Assembly: GCF_039543525.1 (NCBI RefSeq)
Contig: NZ_BAABJX010000029.1
Coordinates: 79,191 to 143,190 of the forward strand
Direction of reading: 5' to 3'
Length of the DNA: 64,000 nt
DNA from: Algivirga pacifica
GTDB lineage: Bacteria > Bacteroidota > Bacteroidia > Cytophagales > Flammeovirgaceae
Shown here: piece by piece, positions 35,240 through 43,604 of the stretch
How the letters are laid out: every line of letters begins with the position of its first letter
How positions within the stretch are numbered: position 1 is the stretch's first letter
Position numbers and translations under genes: made by a program
The notes under the pieces: model-generated
The model's input: the letters and a program-made list of their open reading frames with translations, nothing else
Told to the model about the DNA's origin: nothing
Databases searched by the model: none

Positions 35240-36760
35240 CTAGAATAATCCTAGTTTCTTTTTGTCATAAGAGATCAGGATATTTTTGTTTCTGCGGTAA
35301 TGATCCAGCATCATCAAGTGATTTTCACGTCCAAAACCAGATTTCTTATATCCTCCAAATGGAGCGTGTGCAGGATAAGAATGATAGTTGTTTACCCATA
35401 CTCTTCCTGCTTCTACTTTACGGGCTACCTGATAAGCTTCGTGGGTATCTCTTGTCCACAAGCCGGCTCCTAGTCCGTATTCCGTATCGTTAGCAATGGC
35501 AATTGCCTCTTCCATCGTTTTGAAAGTCGTCACAGAAGTTACTGGCCCGAAGATCTCTTCCTGAAAAACTCTCATACTATTTTTACCTTTAAAAATAGTC
35601 GGTTCAATATAATAGCCATTTTCCAGACCTGTGTTCAGTTTGCAAGCACTTCCTCCTGCCAATACTTGAGCACCTTCTTCTTTTCCAATCTTGAGATAAG
35701 ATAAAATCTTCTCGAATTGCTCTTTGGAAGCCTGTGCCCCCACCATCGTTTCTTTATCCAGCGGATGTCCCACTTTAATTTGCTTGGTTCTTTCTACAAC
35801 TTTCTCCAGGAACTTGTCTGCTATATCCTCATGCACCAAGATTCTGGATGGACAAGTACAAACTTCGCCCTGATTAAAGGCAAAGAGAACAGCACCTTCT
35901 ATACATCTATCCAAGAACTCATCATCCTCATCCATCACGCTCTTCATAAAGATATTGGGTGATTTACCTCCCAGCTCCATGGTGACCGGATTCAGGTTCT
36001 CGGAAGCATATTGCATGATCAATTTACCGGTAGTACTTTCTCCTGTAAAGGCTACTTTTCCCACTCTTGAAGATTGCGCCAATGGCTTACCGGCTTCCGT
36101 ACCAAATCCTGTAACGACATTCAGTACGCCTGCTGGCAATACATCCCGAATCAGTTCAAGCAATACCATAATACTGGTTGGTGTCTGCTCTGCCGGTTTA
36201 ACAATCGTACAGTTTCCTGCTGCCAAAGCTGGTGCTATTTTCCAGGTGGCCATCAATAATGGAAAGTTCCACGGGATAATCTGTGCAACCACTCCAATGG
36301 GCTCCTTAATATTCAGAGACAATGTGTTAGCATCCAACTCCGAAGCACTGCCTTCTTCTGCACGTATTACTCCAGCAAAGTAGCGGAAGTGATCTACACA
36401 TAACGGAAGGTCGGCATTCAATGTTTCTCGGACTGGCTTCCCATTATCTACCGTTTCTACTGCTGCCAACATTTCCAGATTTTCTTCAATGATATCGGCA
36501 ATTTTCAATAGTAGGTTACTTCTTTCTGTGGCAGAAGTGCTCATCCATGCCGTTTTTGCTCTATGAGCAGCATCCAATGCCAATTTGATATCCTCCTCTG
36601 TTGATCGAGGCATAAGGGCAATCAAGGAATTGTCAATAGGTGAGCGGTTTTCGAAGTACTCTCCTTTTACTGGAGGGATAAATTTACCCCCGATAAAATT
36701 GCCATACTTTTCTTTGAATTCAGGTCGTTTTACAAGGTTTTTCTCTAGGGCTAGTTCCAT
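35240..36760 (-). CDS. Aldehyde dehydrogenase (NAD-dependent, acetaldehyde type)
   Basis: A 506-residue ALDH superfamily member. The catalytic Cys is in FNQGEVCTCPSR and the general-base Glu in VTMELGGKSPNIF; the Rossmann motif GKVAFTGESTTGK is intact. VWVNNYHSYPAHAPFGGYKKSGFGRENH at the C-terminus is typical of the ExaC/AldB acetaldehyde dehydrogenase group. It oxidises aldehydes to acids in the cytoplasm with NAD(P). No alcohol dehydrogenase is adjacent. The divergent GyrI-like gene starts 267 bp away, a gap that shows no clear promoter. Confidence 0.92.
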   Translation of the reverse strand: MELALEKNLVKRPEFKEKYGNFIGGKFIPPVKGEYFENRSPIDNSLIALMPRSTEEDIKLALDAAHRAKTAWMSTSATERSNLLLKIADIIEENLEMLAAVETVDNGKPVRETLNADLPLCVDHFRYFAGVIRAEEGSASELDANTLSLNIKEPIGVVAQIIPWNFPLLMATWKIAPALAAGNCTIVKPAEQTPTSIMVLLELIRDVLPAGVLNVVTGFGTEAGKPLAQSSRVGKVAFTGESTTGKLIMQYASENLNPVTMELGGKSPNIFMKSVMDEDDEFLDRCIEGAVLFAFNQGEVCTCPSRILVHEDIADKFLEKVVERTKQIKVGHPLDKETMVGAQASKEQFEKILSYLKIGKEEGAQVLAGGSACKLNTGLENGYYIEPTIFKGKNSMRVFQEEIFGPVTSVTTFKTMEEAIAIANDTEYGLGAGLWTRDTHEAYQVARKVEAGRVWVNNYHSYPAHAPFGGYKKSGFGRENHLMMLDHYRRNKNILISYDKKKLGLF

Positions 36761-37027
36761 AGTTATCAGGATAGTTTAAATGGATTATGTGTTTATCAAT
36801 ACTTGGGTTATCAAGGAGTCAAAGGATTTTTATTTGACTCATATTGAATGGATTATAGTATTAATGTATGATATCTATAGGAATCATCAAAGAAACAGGT
36901 GTTATTTTTACACTTTAAATATCGTATAACCTACTGAAACTATTTCTTCGACCCTGAGCAAAAAGCTTTATTTTTAAGGCTTAACAATATGCATTTATAC
37001 AATTGTCTCCCCTTTTCAATAATAACT

Positions 37028-37510
37028 ATGACAAGCATTTCTCCAGAAATTATTTTTGCGTCAAATCGAAAGTTGATTGGCATTAAAGCTACCATGAGCT
37101 TCATACATTTTGATGTAGCCTCATTATGGAAAAAATTTATGCCCCTTCGAGGTAGCATAAAGCATCCGAAAAACGATGAGCTCCTCTCGATGACAGTATA
37201 TACTCCTGATCATTTTATAAACTTTCATCCTGCCAATGAATTTGAGAAATGGGCAGCGGTAGAAGTGGAAAATTTTGATCAAGTTCCTCAAGGAATGGAA
37301 ACATATACGATCTCAGAAGGACGCTATGCTATTTTTCAATACAAAGGGATGAGCTCTGACAACCGTATTTTTGAATATATCTATAATGAATGGCTCCCGG
37401 AATCGGGCTATGAATTGGATAATCTTCGACCTCATTTTGAGGTATTGGGCGAGAAATACAAGAATAATGATCCTGAGTCGGAGGAGGAAATATGGATTCC
37501 TATTCGTTGA
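37028..37510 (+). CDS. GyrI-like (AraC effector-binding) domain protein
   Basis: About 160 residues from ATG 37028 (MTSISPEIIFASN); an upstream ATG at 36989 is possible but adds only a short hydrophobic leader. It resembles stand-alone GyrI-like/SOUL-fold domains: RKLIGIKATMSF, LWKKFMPLRG, FEKWAAVEVENFDQVPQGMETYTISEGRYAIFQYKG, then IYNEWLPESGYELDNLRPHFEVLGEKY and EEEIWIPIR. These domains bind small molecules or gyrase. There is no DNA-binding domain. It is monocistronic. Confidence 0.82.
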   Translation: MTSISPEIIFASNRKLIGIKATMSFIHFDVASLWKKFMPLRGSIKHPKNDELLSMTVYTPDHFINFHPANEFEKWAAVEVENFDQVPQGMETYTISEGRYAIFQYKGMSSDNRIFEYIYNEWLPESGYELDNLRPHFEVLGEKYKNNDPESEEEIWIPIR

Positions 37511-37529
37511 GAATTAGTGGTAAACTGAT

Positions 37530-37686
37530 TGGTCAAAGAGCGCGTTAGTAGCTGTGAAGTATCAACTGGATTTTGTTGTAACGCTGAACTCTTTGACCAG
37601 TGTAAAATGGTAGATAAATAGTAAATATACCCTCTGTAGTCAAAGAGTTCAGCTTTTGCGAGGCACGAGCAAAGCGCTCTTTGACT
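37530..37686. repeat. TCAAAGAG hairpin repeats: a variant pair and the 49-bp copy 2
   Basis: 37530-37600 has end sequences TGGTCAAAGAGCGC and GAACTCTTTGACCA around about 50 bp. 37638-37686 is the second copy of the 49-bp element of 35082-35130 (AGTCAAAGAG .. CTCTTTGACT). Both lie in the gap between the GyrI-like and M56 genes. Confidence 0.85.
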
Positions 37687-37701
37687 TACACTATACACTT
37701 C

Positions 37702-39111
37702 TTATTTCTTCTTCAAAACAGTCATAGGATCAATATTCTCCCCATCCTTCTTGACTTCAAAATGAAGATGAGGTCCCGTAGACTGCCCAGAGGAGCCTAC
37801 TGTTGCTATTTGAGTTCCTTTCTTAATCTCCTTTTTACCTTTTAAAACGTCCTCTTGGAATTTTTCTAACTGGGCATACATCGAGTGATACCCACTCGCA
37901 TGCTTGATCACTATAAAATTGCCATACCCTTTCTTTTTTCCATCAGCCCCTACGGTACTAATCGCAATGACCACACCATCTTCTACGGCATAAACCGGCG
38001 TACCCTTTGGGGCTTTAAAATCTACTCCTTTATGAAATTTTTTCTTTTTGGTAAAAGGGTGTTTTCGATAACCATAGCCTGAAGAAATCTCAGGATTATC
38101 TAGTGGGAAAATAAAATCCAGTTCTCCTTTATTGAGAGACTCAAAACTTCCTGTACCTTTTCTTTCAACAAAATGGTTCTCGATTTTTGTAAAAAGGCTA
38201 TCACCCAGCTGTTCTACATGTGTCTCACCTTTGTGCTGTGCAAAAACAATAGGATTATTGGAGAATAACCATAATATCAATAAAGAATAAGGAAGCAACA
38301 GCCCCCATTTCCAATAGTTTTTATTATTGCTAAAATTGATCATTTTGATTCGCTTTTTAATGGTTGAATTACCAAAACCATGAACCTCCCAAAAGCTGGT
38401 TTTAAAAGCTGTATTCAACAATAATTGTTGATAACTCAACTCATCAACTCCTTGGGACAATACCCCCTGATCGGCTAGGTATTCATGGTTTTCTTTGATG
38501 GCTTTGAAATGAAAGAAGACAAACGGATTGAACCAAAGCCATGCACATACTATTTCTGAAAGAATAAGGTCAATCGTATGACCTTGATTACGGTGAACAA
38601 ATTCATGCAAAATGATTTCCCTACGCTCCTGCTTTTCCAGTAATTCAGGAGAGAGAAAAACCCACCTTCCCCAGGTAAATGCCAGGTGAACGGATGGATG
38701 GATATAAACTACCTGCTGTTGATAAGTTTCTACTTTTTTGGATTTTGCCTTTAAAAACAGGACATAAACCACACTTATCAACATTTTTATTAACATCAAT
38801 GCGACAAAAGCGAGATATATGTTGAAAACCCAATCAATATCCGGTGAATTTGTGGATAACATTTGGATTGGCTCCTCCCAATACTCCCATTCTATCGTAT
38901 TTTGTGAATAAGTCGGTATTTTCTCCTGAATTGTTGATAAGTGAGGAAATTCTATCAACGGAATTCTCCAACTTATCAACAAAGTTGTTAACAAATATCC
39001 TCGGCGGACATGCCAAGTCGTCTCCTTTCTCAACAATAAATGATAGAAAAGAAAAAATATGGCCTGTACGCTACTTACCTTCAGCAGGTAAATCATCCAT
39101 TCATTACTCAT
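37702..39111 (-). CDS. M56 (BlaR1/MecR1-type) membrane peptidase fused to an M23 peptidase domain
   Basis: A 469-residue protein. Residues 1-275 form a BlaR1-like M56 module: four hydrophobic helices and the zinc site HEFVHRNQGH (about residues 168-177). Instead of a beta-lactam sensor, the C-terminal part (about 345-465) is an M23/LytM endopeptidase domain with HKGVDF (HxxxD), GHLHF-type GPHLHFEV (HxH) and DPMTVL. The third conserved His, normally in YAHL, is Gln here (SMYAQLEKF), so catalysis may be altered. It overlaps blaI by 8 bp. The fusion suggests a sensor that itself handles peptidoglycan; that is inference. Confidence 0.88.
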   Translation of the reverse strand: MSNEWMIYLLKVSSVQAIFFLFYHLLLRKETTWHVRRGYLLTTLLISWRIPLIEFPHLSTIQEKIPTYSQNTIEWEYWEEPIQMLSTNSPDIDWVFNIYLAFVALMLIKMLISVVYVLFLKAKSKKVETYQQQVVYIHPSVHLAFTWGRWVFLSPELLEKQERREIILHEFVHRNQGHTIDLILSEIVCAWLWFNPFVFFHFKAIKENHEYLADQGVLSQGVDELSYQQLLLNTAFKTSFWEVHGFGNSTIKKRIKMINFSNNKNYWKWGLLLPYSLLILWLFSNNPIVFAQHKGETHVEQLGDSLFTKIENHFVERKGTGSFESLNKGELDFIFPLDNPEISSGYGYRKHPFTKKKKFHKGVDFKAPKGTPVYAVEDGVVIAISTVGADGKKKGYGNFIVIKHASGYHSMYAQLEKFQEDVLKGKKEIKKGTQIATVGSSGQSTGPHLHFEVKKDGENIDPMTVLKKK

Positions 39112-39484
39112 CGTTCTTACGTTTTTCTATTTCAGCATCAATTATGGCTTTGATCTCTTCCAAATCCTTGAGATCCATCTCCTGATCTGCGGAGAAAAAG
39201 GAGGCAAACCGCTTCACTGAGCTGTTGAAAAAACGCTGTACCATTCCCTTGAAGTGTGTCTGGAAGTAATCTTCCTTCTTCACCAATGGGTAGTACTCAT
39301 TGCTTTTACCATGGGTATCATACCCAATAAACTGTTTCTTGACCAAAACCTTGACCACCGTTGAGACAGTCGTATAAGCCGGCTTCGGTTCCGGTAGCTG
39401 TTCCAATATGTCCTTGAGGTAGCCTTTCTGTAGCTCCCACAAGACTTGCATGATTTGTTCTTCCGCTTTTGTTAATTCTTTCAT
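39104..39484 (-). CDS. BlaI/MecI/CopY family transcriptional repressor
   Basis: A 126-residue winged-helix repressor. N-terminal LTKAEEQIMQVLWELQKGYLKDILEQL and the recognition region PAYTTVSTVVKVLVKKQFIG match BlaI/MecI; the C-terminal half is a dimerisation helix pair and the likely cleavage region. It is the first gene of a two-gene operon with the M56-M23 protein (8-bp overlap), which probably cleaves it. A palindrome upstream of the start (39508-39529) is the likely operator. Confidence 0.93.
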   Translation of the reverse strand: MKELTKAEEQIMQVLWELQKGYLKDILEQLPEPKPAYTTVSTVVKVLVKKQFIGYDTHGKSNEYYPLVKKEDYFQTHFKGMVQRFFNSSVKRFASFFSADQEMDLKDLEEIKAIIDAEIEKRKNDE

Positions 39485-39507
39485 GGGTCGAATATATAAC
39501 TATAAAA

Positions 39508-39529
39508 ATAGTAATACAACTATTACTAT
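39508..39529. promoter_or_regulatory. Candidate BlaI operator
   Basis: ATAGTAATA, spacer CAAC, TATTACTAT: perfect 9-bp arms, inside a wider dyad (TAACTA at 39497 to TAGTTA at 39540), 24 bp upstream of the blaI start codon. Confidence 0.7.
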
Positions 39530-39664
39530 AGTTTTAGTTATTTAAAGCTACAGATTTAGTCAACAATTGTTCACCCAAGGATAAAAACAGTCAATTCCTT
39601 CACACTTTATTTTTCTACCTTGTGAGCAAACAATTGACATGACTGACAACTCAAATGACACTAT

Positions 39665-40117
39665 ATGATCACCTTAGAAAAAGCTACACTTACACACCTC
39701 GATGCACTAAGCTCTTTATTTGACCAATACCGAGTCTTTTATGAAATGGAATCTGCTTTAGACGAAGGGAAAAAATTTCTTAGGGAAAGAATAGAAATGC
39801 GGGAATCTGAGATCTTTGTTGCCCTCAATGAGGATAACGTGATGACTGGGTTTGTTCAATTATATCCTCTATTCTCCTCTACACGAATGAAACGTTTATG
39901 GCTATTGAATGATTTATTTGTTCATCCTAATTACCGGGGAGAGGGAATTTCTAAGGCATTAATCGAAAAGGCAAAGGATCTTTGCAGAAGCACCAATGGT
40001 TGCGGTATTATGTTAGAAACCGCTAAAACCAATATGATTGGTAATGCCTTGTATCCTCATACCGGGTTCTCATTGGATACGGAGCATAATTACTATGAAT
40101 GGAATGCTTCCGAATAG
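39665..40117 (+). CDS. GNAT family N-acetyltransferase
   Basis: A 150-residue acetyltransferase. The acetyl-CoA-binding motif A is LNDLFVHPNYRGEGISKALIEKA (about residues 82-104) with the R/QxxGxG/A-type loop RGEGIS, and motif B follows with IMLETAKTNMIGNALYPHTGFS. The N-terminal IxxATxxHLDALSSLFDQYRVFYEM is typical of small-molecule GNATs. The substrate is unknown. The gene is followed by a terminator (40156) and the accessory region. Confidence 0.88.
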   Translation: MITLEKATLTHLDALSSLFDQYRVFYEMESALDEGKKFLRERIEMRESEIFVALNEDNVMTGFVQLYPLFSSTRMKRLWLLNDLFVHPNYRGEGISKALIEKAKDLCRSTNGCGIMLETAKTNMIGNALYPHTGFSLDTEHNYYEWNASE

Positions 40118-40155
40118 CCGCGCCGTTTGCATATAGTATATCCAAATAGATAATA

Positions 40156-40191
40156 GGAAGGCTAACTACGCATAGTTAGTCTTCCATTTTT
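40156..40191 (+). terminator. Terminator after the GNAT gene, twin of 42322-42357
   Basis: GGAAGGCTAACTA..TAGTTAGTCTTCC followed by ATTTTTC. A close variant lies at 42322-42357, so the RHS fragment and its neighbour are bracketed by two related terminators. Confidence 0.75.
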
Positions 40192-40811
40192 CACCCATTG
40201 TCTGAACTGGGATCTTAAGGACTGGAAGGGTTTACAAGATAATGTAGTCGCATCCGACAGGAGTGTGTACACTTACCTTACCTCACGAACCATACCGATC
40301 ATTTCTTGTAAATAGGTTACGATTGTTATTCAAATGTTTCCAATAAACCGATAGATCAGTGCGCACCTATAGAAGATCATCCCCGTCGGATGATCCTACA
40401 AATGAACCAAACGCTTCAACAATTCAACCAGCGAGCAACGTGAGCCTCAACGATTCAATAGTCTTGTATTTATAGAAGAAAACCATAGCACTTTACTGCT
40501 ACCTTTCGTAACTTATAGGCAATTGCACCCTTCCGCTGTAGATTACATTAACTATCCAGGAAATTGGGAATATCCCATAAAACCTATTTACGGATTTAAT
40601 CGCAGGGAAGTACTTCTGGAGCAAGGTCACATAGGGCGTGGAGTCAATGGTCCAGGCTAAACTCATTAACGGGCTTAATTTTCTTCTGGAGGTAATTCTT
40701 ATTTAAACCCATAGTAATGTAGTCAGGGTTGGAAAAAGCAATTAAAATCCCTTAACAGAAAAGCATTATTTTTCTGCCCTGCCTTTTGTGTGCCTTAGTG
40801 AAATGAGGTAA
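40192..40811 (+). other. Gene-poor accessory stretch with a possible gene remnant
   Basis: 620 bp without an intact gene. 40410-40458 contains GTTGA-family repeat pieces (CAACAATTCAACCAGCGAGC, CTCAACGATTCAA). From 40451 a frame without a start codon is open to TAA at 40658-40660 and reads like real protein near its end (DYINYPGNWEYPIKPIYGF, then REVLLEQGHIGRGVNGPG). It could be the tail of an older toxin or another lost gene. I see no further features. Confidence 0.4.
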
Positions 40812-41777
40812 CTTTTTCGTTCTTTTTTTGATGGTTTTGGGGAGTTCATAGGGTGTCCATACGGTGGGAATATCACTTCGCTGAGTGCTGGGGCTGGTAC
40901 GGGTTTCAAGTATACGTATAATGGGAAGGAGGAGCAATCTGAACTAGGCTGGCTTGACTATGGTGCCCGCATGTATGACCCGAGTGTGGGGAGATGGTTT
41001 GGGGTGGATCCTTTGGCTGAGAAAATGCGTAGACATTCGCCTTATAACTATGCTTTTGATAATCCTGTGAGGTTTATTGATCCGGATGGAAAAGCTCCAT
41101 TAGGAAATCCTGAAAATTTCATCAATCAACGAAATGCAGAAAGCCTTTATCCTAATGACGCTAATGCTAGGTCTAATTTTACTAACCTTATGGTGAAAAG
41201 TAGAGAAGCCGCTTCTGAAAGAGCATTGGTTACAGGTGCCCAAATAGCTCCAGCATTGTTCTCTGGTGGCACGAGCGCTCTAGTTACTACGGGATTTAGG
41301 GGGCGAGCTTTAACAACGTTGGGAGCTACAATAAAGGATGAAGGCATAGGTTTTATTCAAAATGCATTAACAAGTAGTCAAGACGGTTTAGGGAAAATTG
41401 AAGATGCTCTAGGACAAATTGATATTACAGATGTTGGATTTTCTTATTTACAAAATTTATTAGGAGGAGATGCTCCTAAAGGAATGATCCTTTCTTTAAC
41501 AGAGTTTCTTAAAGCTAATATAGACTTATCTTATGCTGATGGAAATTTTAAATTTGAAACTACAATAGATGGTTCTAAAGATTTAGGAAAATCAACTATT
41601 GCTTATGTATTTGGAGTGTTAGGAGCAAAAATGAGTCAGAATATAGAAAAAACTGGTAAAACTGAAGAAATGGAAAAGGAAGCTGAGTATTTTAATATGA
41701 TTTTACCAAGAGTATTACAGTTCGTTCAAGGAAAAATAGAAGTAGTGCGAGACTCATATATAGAAGATGATAATTAA
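40812..41777 (+). pseudogene. RHS/YD-repeat protein C-terminal fragment (orphan toxin tip)
   Basis: The frame is open from 40812 (after TAA at 40809) but the first ATG is at 40971, inside the conserved RHS core. The core reads FKYTYNGKEEQSELGWLDYGARMYDPSVGRWFGVDPLAEKMRRHSPYNYAFDNPVRFIDPDG (RHS repeat-associated core, ending DPDGxxP). The remaining 230 residues are unique, as in RHS proteins where the variable tip follows the core; they include an Ala/Gly/Thr-rich segment and end in a Glu/Lys-rich stretch. The thousands of bases that would encode the YD-repeat shell are missing. It is more AT-rich than the flanking core genes. The tip's activity is not recognisable. Confidence 0.8.
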
Positions 41778-41790
41778 AAGAAATAAGACT

Positions 41791-42279
41791 ATGATTAAAT
41801 ATCTAAAGACATTTTTTAAGTTTAAGAAACCTAAAGATGTATTTATAATTATACTTCTCTTGCTTACAATTTCCCTTATAACTTATGAGGAGTATGATTT
41901 TAATAAACATGAAAGAATAGCTATTGGAACTGTTGTTTCAGATAAATATAAGATCGCTATTACAGATAGATCATTAACAACAAAACGAACTATGATCAAT
42001 ATTCAATATGAATATAATAGTCAAAAAGTTTTAGCATCTGTCACACTGTTTGAAAAAGCAAATTTACCTATTAAAAAAGGGGATAAGTTCCCCTTATATT
42101 ATCACGGAAAAAGTCATGATGTAGGGGATTTTAACGAAAATGGTGTAAAAGTTGAATTTGATTACCCAATAGACCCTAAGGATACTTTATCTGACTCTTT
42201 ATTACTCGAAAAATATTACTATTCTAAGTATGATAAAGCTAAAAAACCTTGGTATGAGTTCTTTAAACATAGTAGGTGA
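41791..42279 (+). CDS. Small membrane-anchored protein, candidate immunity protein of the RHS tip
   Basis: About 162 residues from ATG 41791 (MIKYLKTFFKFKK); an ATG at 41767, which overlaps the RHS stop, is the alternative. One transmembrane helix (DVFIIILLLLTISLITYEEY) is followed by a soluble domain with VSDKYKIAITDRSLTTKRTMINIQYEY and PLYYHGKSHDVGDFNENGV. I recognise no family. Its position directly after the RHS tip, the same strand and its AT-rich composition suggest a toxin-linked gene; that is inference from gene order only. Confidence 0.65.
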   Translation: MIKYLKTFFKFKKPKDVFIIILLLLTISLITYEEYDFNKHERIAIGTVVSDKYKIAITDRSLTTKRTMINIQYEYNSQKVLASVTLFEKANLPIKKGDKFPLYYHGKSHDVGDFNENGVKVEFDYPIDPKDTLSDSLLLEKYYYSKYDKAKKPWYEFFKHSR

Positions 42280-42321
42280 TTCCCCGTTCGAACACAGCAT
42301 CTCTGAATAAAGAATATCTAT

Positions 42322-42357
42322 GGAAGGCTAGCTATATTTGCTGGCCTTCCATTTTTT
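42322..42357 (+). terminator. Terminator after the candidate immunity gene
   Basis: GGAAGGCTAGC..GCTGGCCTTCC followed by ATTTTTTAT; related to 40156-40191. Confidence 0.85.
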
Positions 42358-42423
42358 ATACAAGCATGTTGGTGTAAGGAATAATGTTCTACAAATCCTT
42401 TTCAATCTAATGTCAAATCCCAT

Positions 42424-42830
42424 TTATGGACGCCATGTGATGGGATAATTAACCTTAGCGGTGGGTGCGGACTGCAGCTCTTTCAACCCATCGTCTGCGT
42501 AGGAATAGCGGTTGCGAAAGGAATGGACGCTATTCTTACGTAGACCGTGGGTTGAAACACCACGGCTAATAGATGCCACCCCTAACGGGGTTGTATGCTA
42601 CCTAAACCCTGAAAGGGTGACATCACATAGGGGCGGGATTCATCCCGTCACTATACGGAACATGACGGTTATTTAGGAAACACGGCAATTTTTTATTCGA
42701 TCTATCAATTCCTCACCAACCTCTATTTCCAACTCATACCACCCGAGCGTGGACGCTCGGTGAAAGCGCTTTTTGGTCGTAGCGTGGACGCTACGACCAG
42801 TGTAGGTAAAAATATTACACCTCCACCAAC
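42424..42830. repeat. Repeat cluster with several GC-rich hairpins
   Basis: About 400 bp without a gene. 42424-42660 holds paired blocks (TTCAACCCATCGTCTGCGTA / TACGTAGACCGTGGGTTGAA) and short hairpins CCCTAACGGGG, CCCTGAAAGGG and GGGATTCATCCC. 42744-42759 is CGAGCGTGGACGCTCG and 42778-42795 is CGTAGCGTGGACGCTACG, the same two-hairpin module as at 8612-8664. It resembles REP-type intergenic elements; no transposase is nearby. Confidence 0.75.
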
Positions 42831-42883
42831 CCTATTAGCTATTCCTTTTTACCTATTACCTCTAAAGGATAGTTATGGTCCCC

Positions 42884-43594
42884 TCACACAAAATGCTTCC
42901 TAATAAACACCTTCGCCACTCCCCACAATAACCCCACAAAAAACACCACTCCTACCCCCATGTACAAGGCTATAGAGACTCCTTGCGTCACGGCTTCTAC
43001 TCCCTGAAAAACCCAGTGAGTGGGCAATACTCCAAAAAACATTCTCCATTCTTCCGGAATGAAAAAAGCGGCAATAGGTAATAATACTAACATATTAAAG
43101 GCTTTGATATAGACCATGCCTTCCATGCGGTTCTTTACGATAGCGTTTACTGAAAGCGCGTATACCGGTACGATCAAAGCCGTCAGTAAAGATAATCCTA
43201 CGCCGTCTATCCAATGAATCGTATAGAAAGGCTGTACCTCAAACAAAATAATATTGAGCAATGCTGTGAATAAGTAAGGAATCAGAAACCTTGAAAGAAG
43301 GTATTCCCATTTCTTAAGTGGAACGACACCATAGATAGGCGCTACGTTTGTTTCCTTTTCATCAATCAATACCATGGTAGTGATAAAGCTGAACATCTGT
43401 GTATTTTCCACCACAGCCACTACTAAAAATACCGGAAGGTATGGCTCTAGAAATGGATAATTGTCCACCAAAGCAGGTACTCCCCATAGGATGAGCGCAA
43501 ATAAAAGTACCGGCAGTACCAAAAAGGACTTCAAGGAAGGATCCCTGAATATAATCTTGAAATCAGCCAAGGCCAATGTCATTATCTTTTTCAT
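42884..43594 (-). CDS. ABC transporter permease (second)
   Basis: A 236-residue integral membrane protein with six predicted helices and a conserved-looking cytoplasmic turn VLIDEKETNVAPIYGVVPLKKWEYLLSRF after helix 2, as in ABC-2 exporters of small hydrophobic compounds. It is the last gene of the tetR-ATPase-permease-permease operon, 10 bp downstream of the first permease. By context it exports a toxic compound that induces the TetR protein; the substrate is unknown. Confidence 0.85.
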   Translation of the reverse strand: MKKIMTLALADFKIIFRDPSLKSFLVLPVLLFALILWGVPALVDNYPFLEPYLPVFLVVAVVENTQMFSFITTMVLIDEKETNVAPIYGVVPLKKWEYLLSRFLIPYLFTALLNIILFEVQPFYTIHWIDGVGLSLLTALIVPVYALSVNAIVKNRMEGMVYIKAFNMLVLLPIAAFFIPEEWRMFFGVLPTHWVFQGVEAVTQGVSIALYMGVGVVFFVGLLWGVAKVFIRKHFV

Positions 43595-43604
43595 AGTTTC
43601 TCGA

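Noticed and set aside
42424..42660. Insertion sequence
   Set aside because: There is no transposase frame, no clear terminal inverted repeats and no target duplication; only short hairpins.
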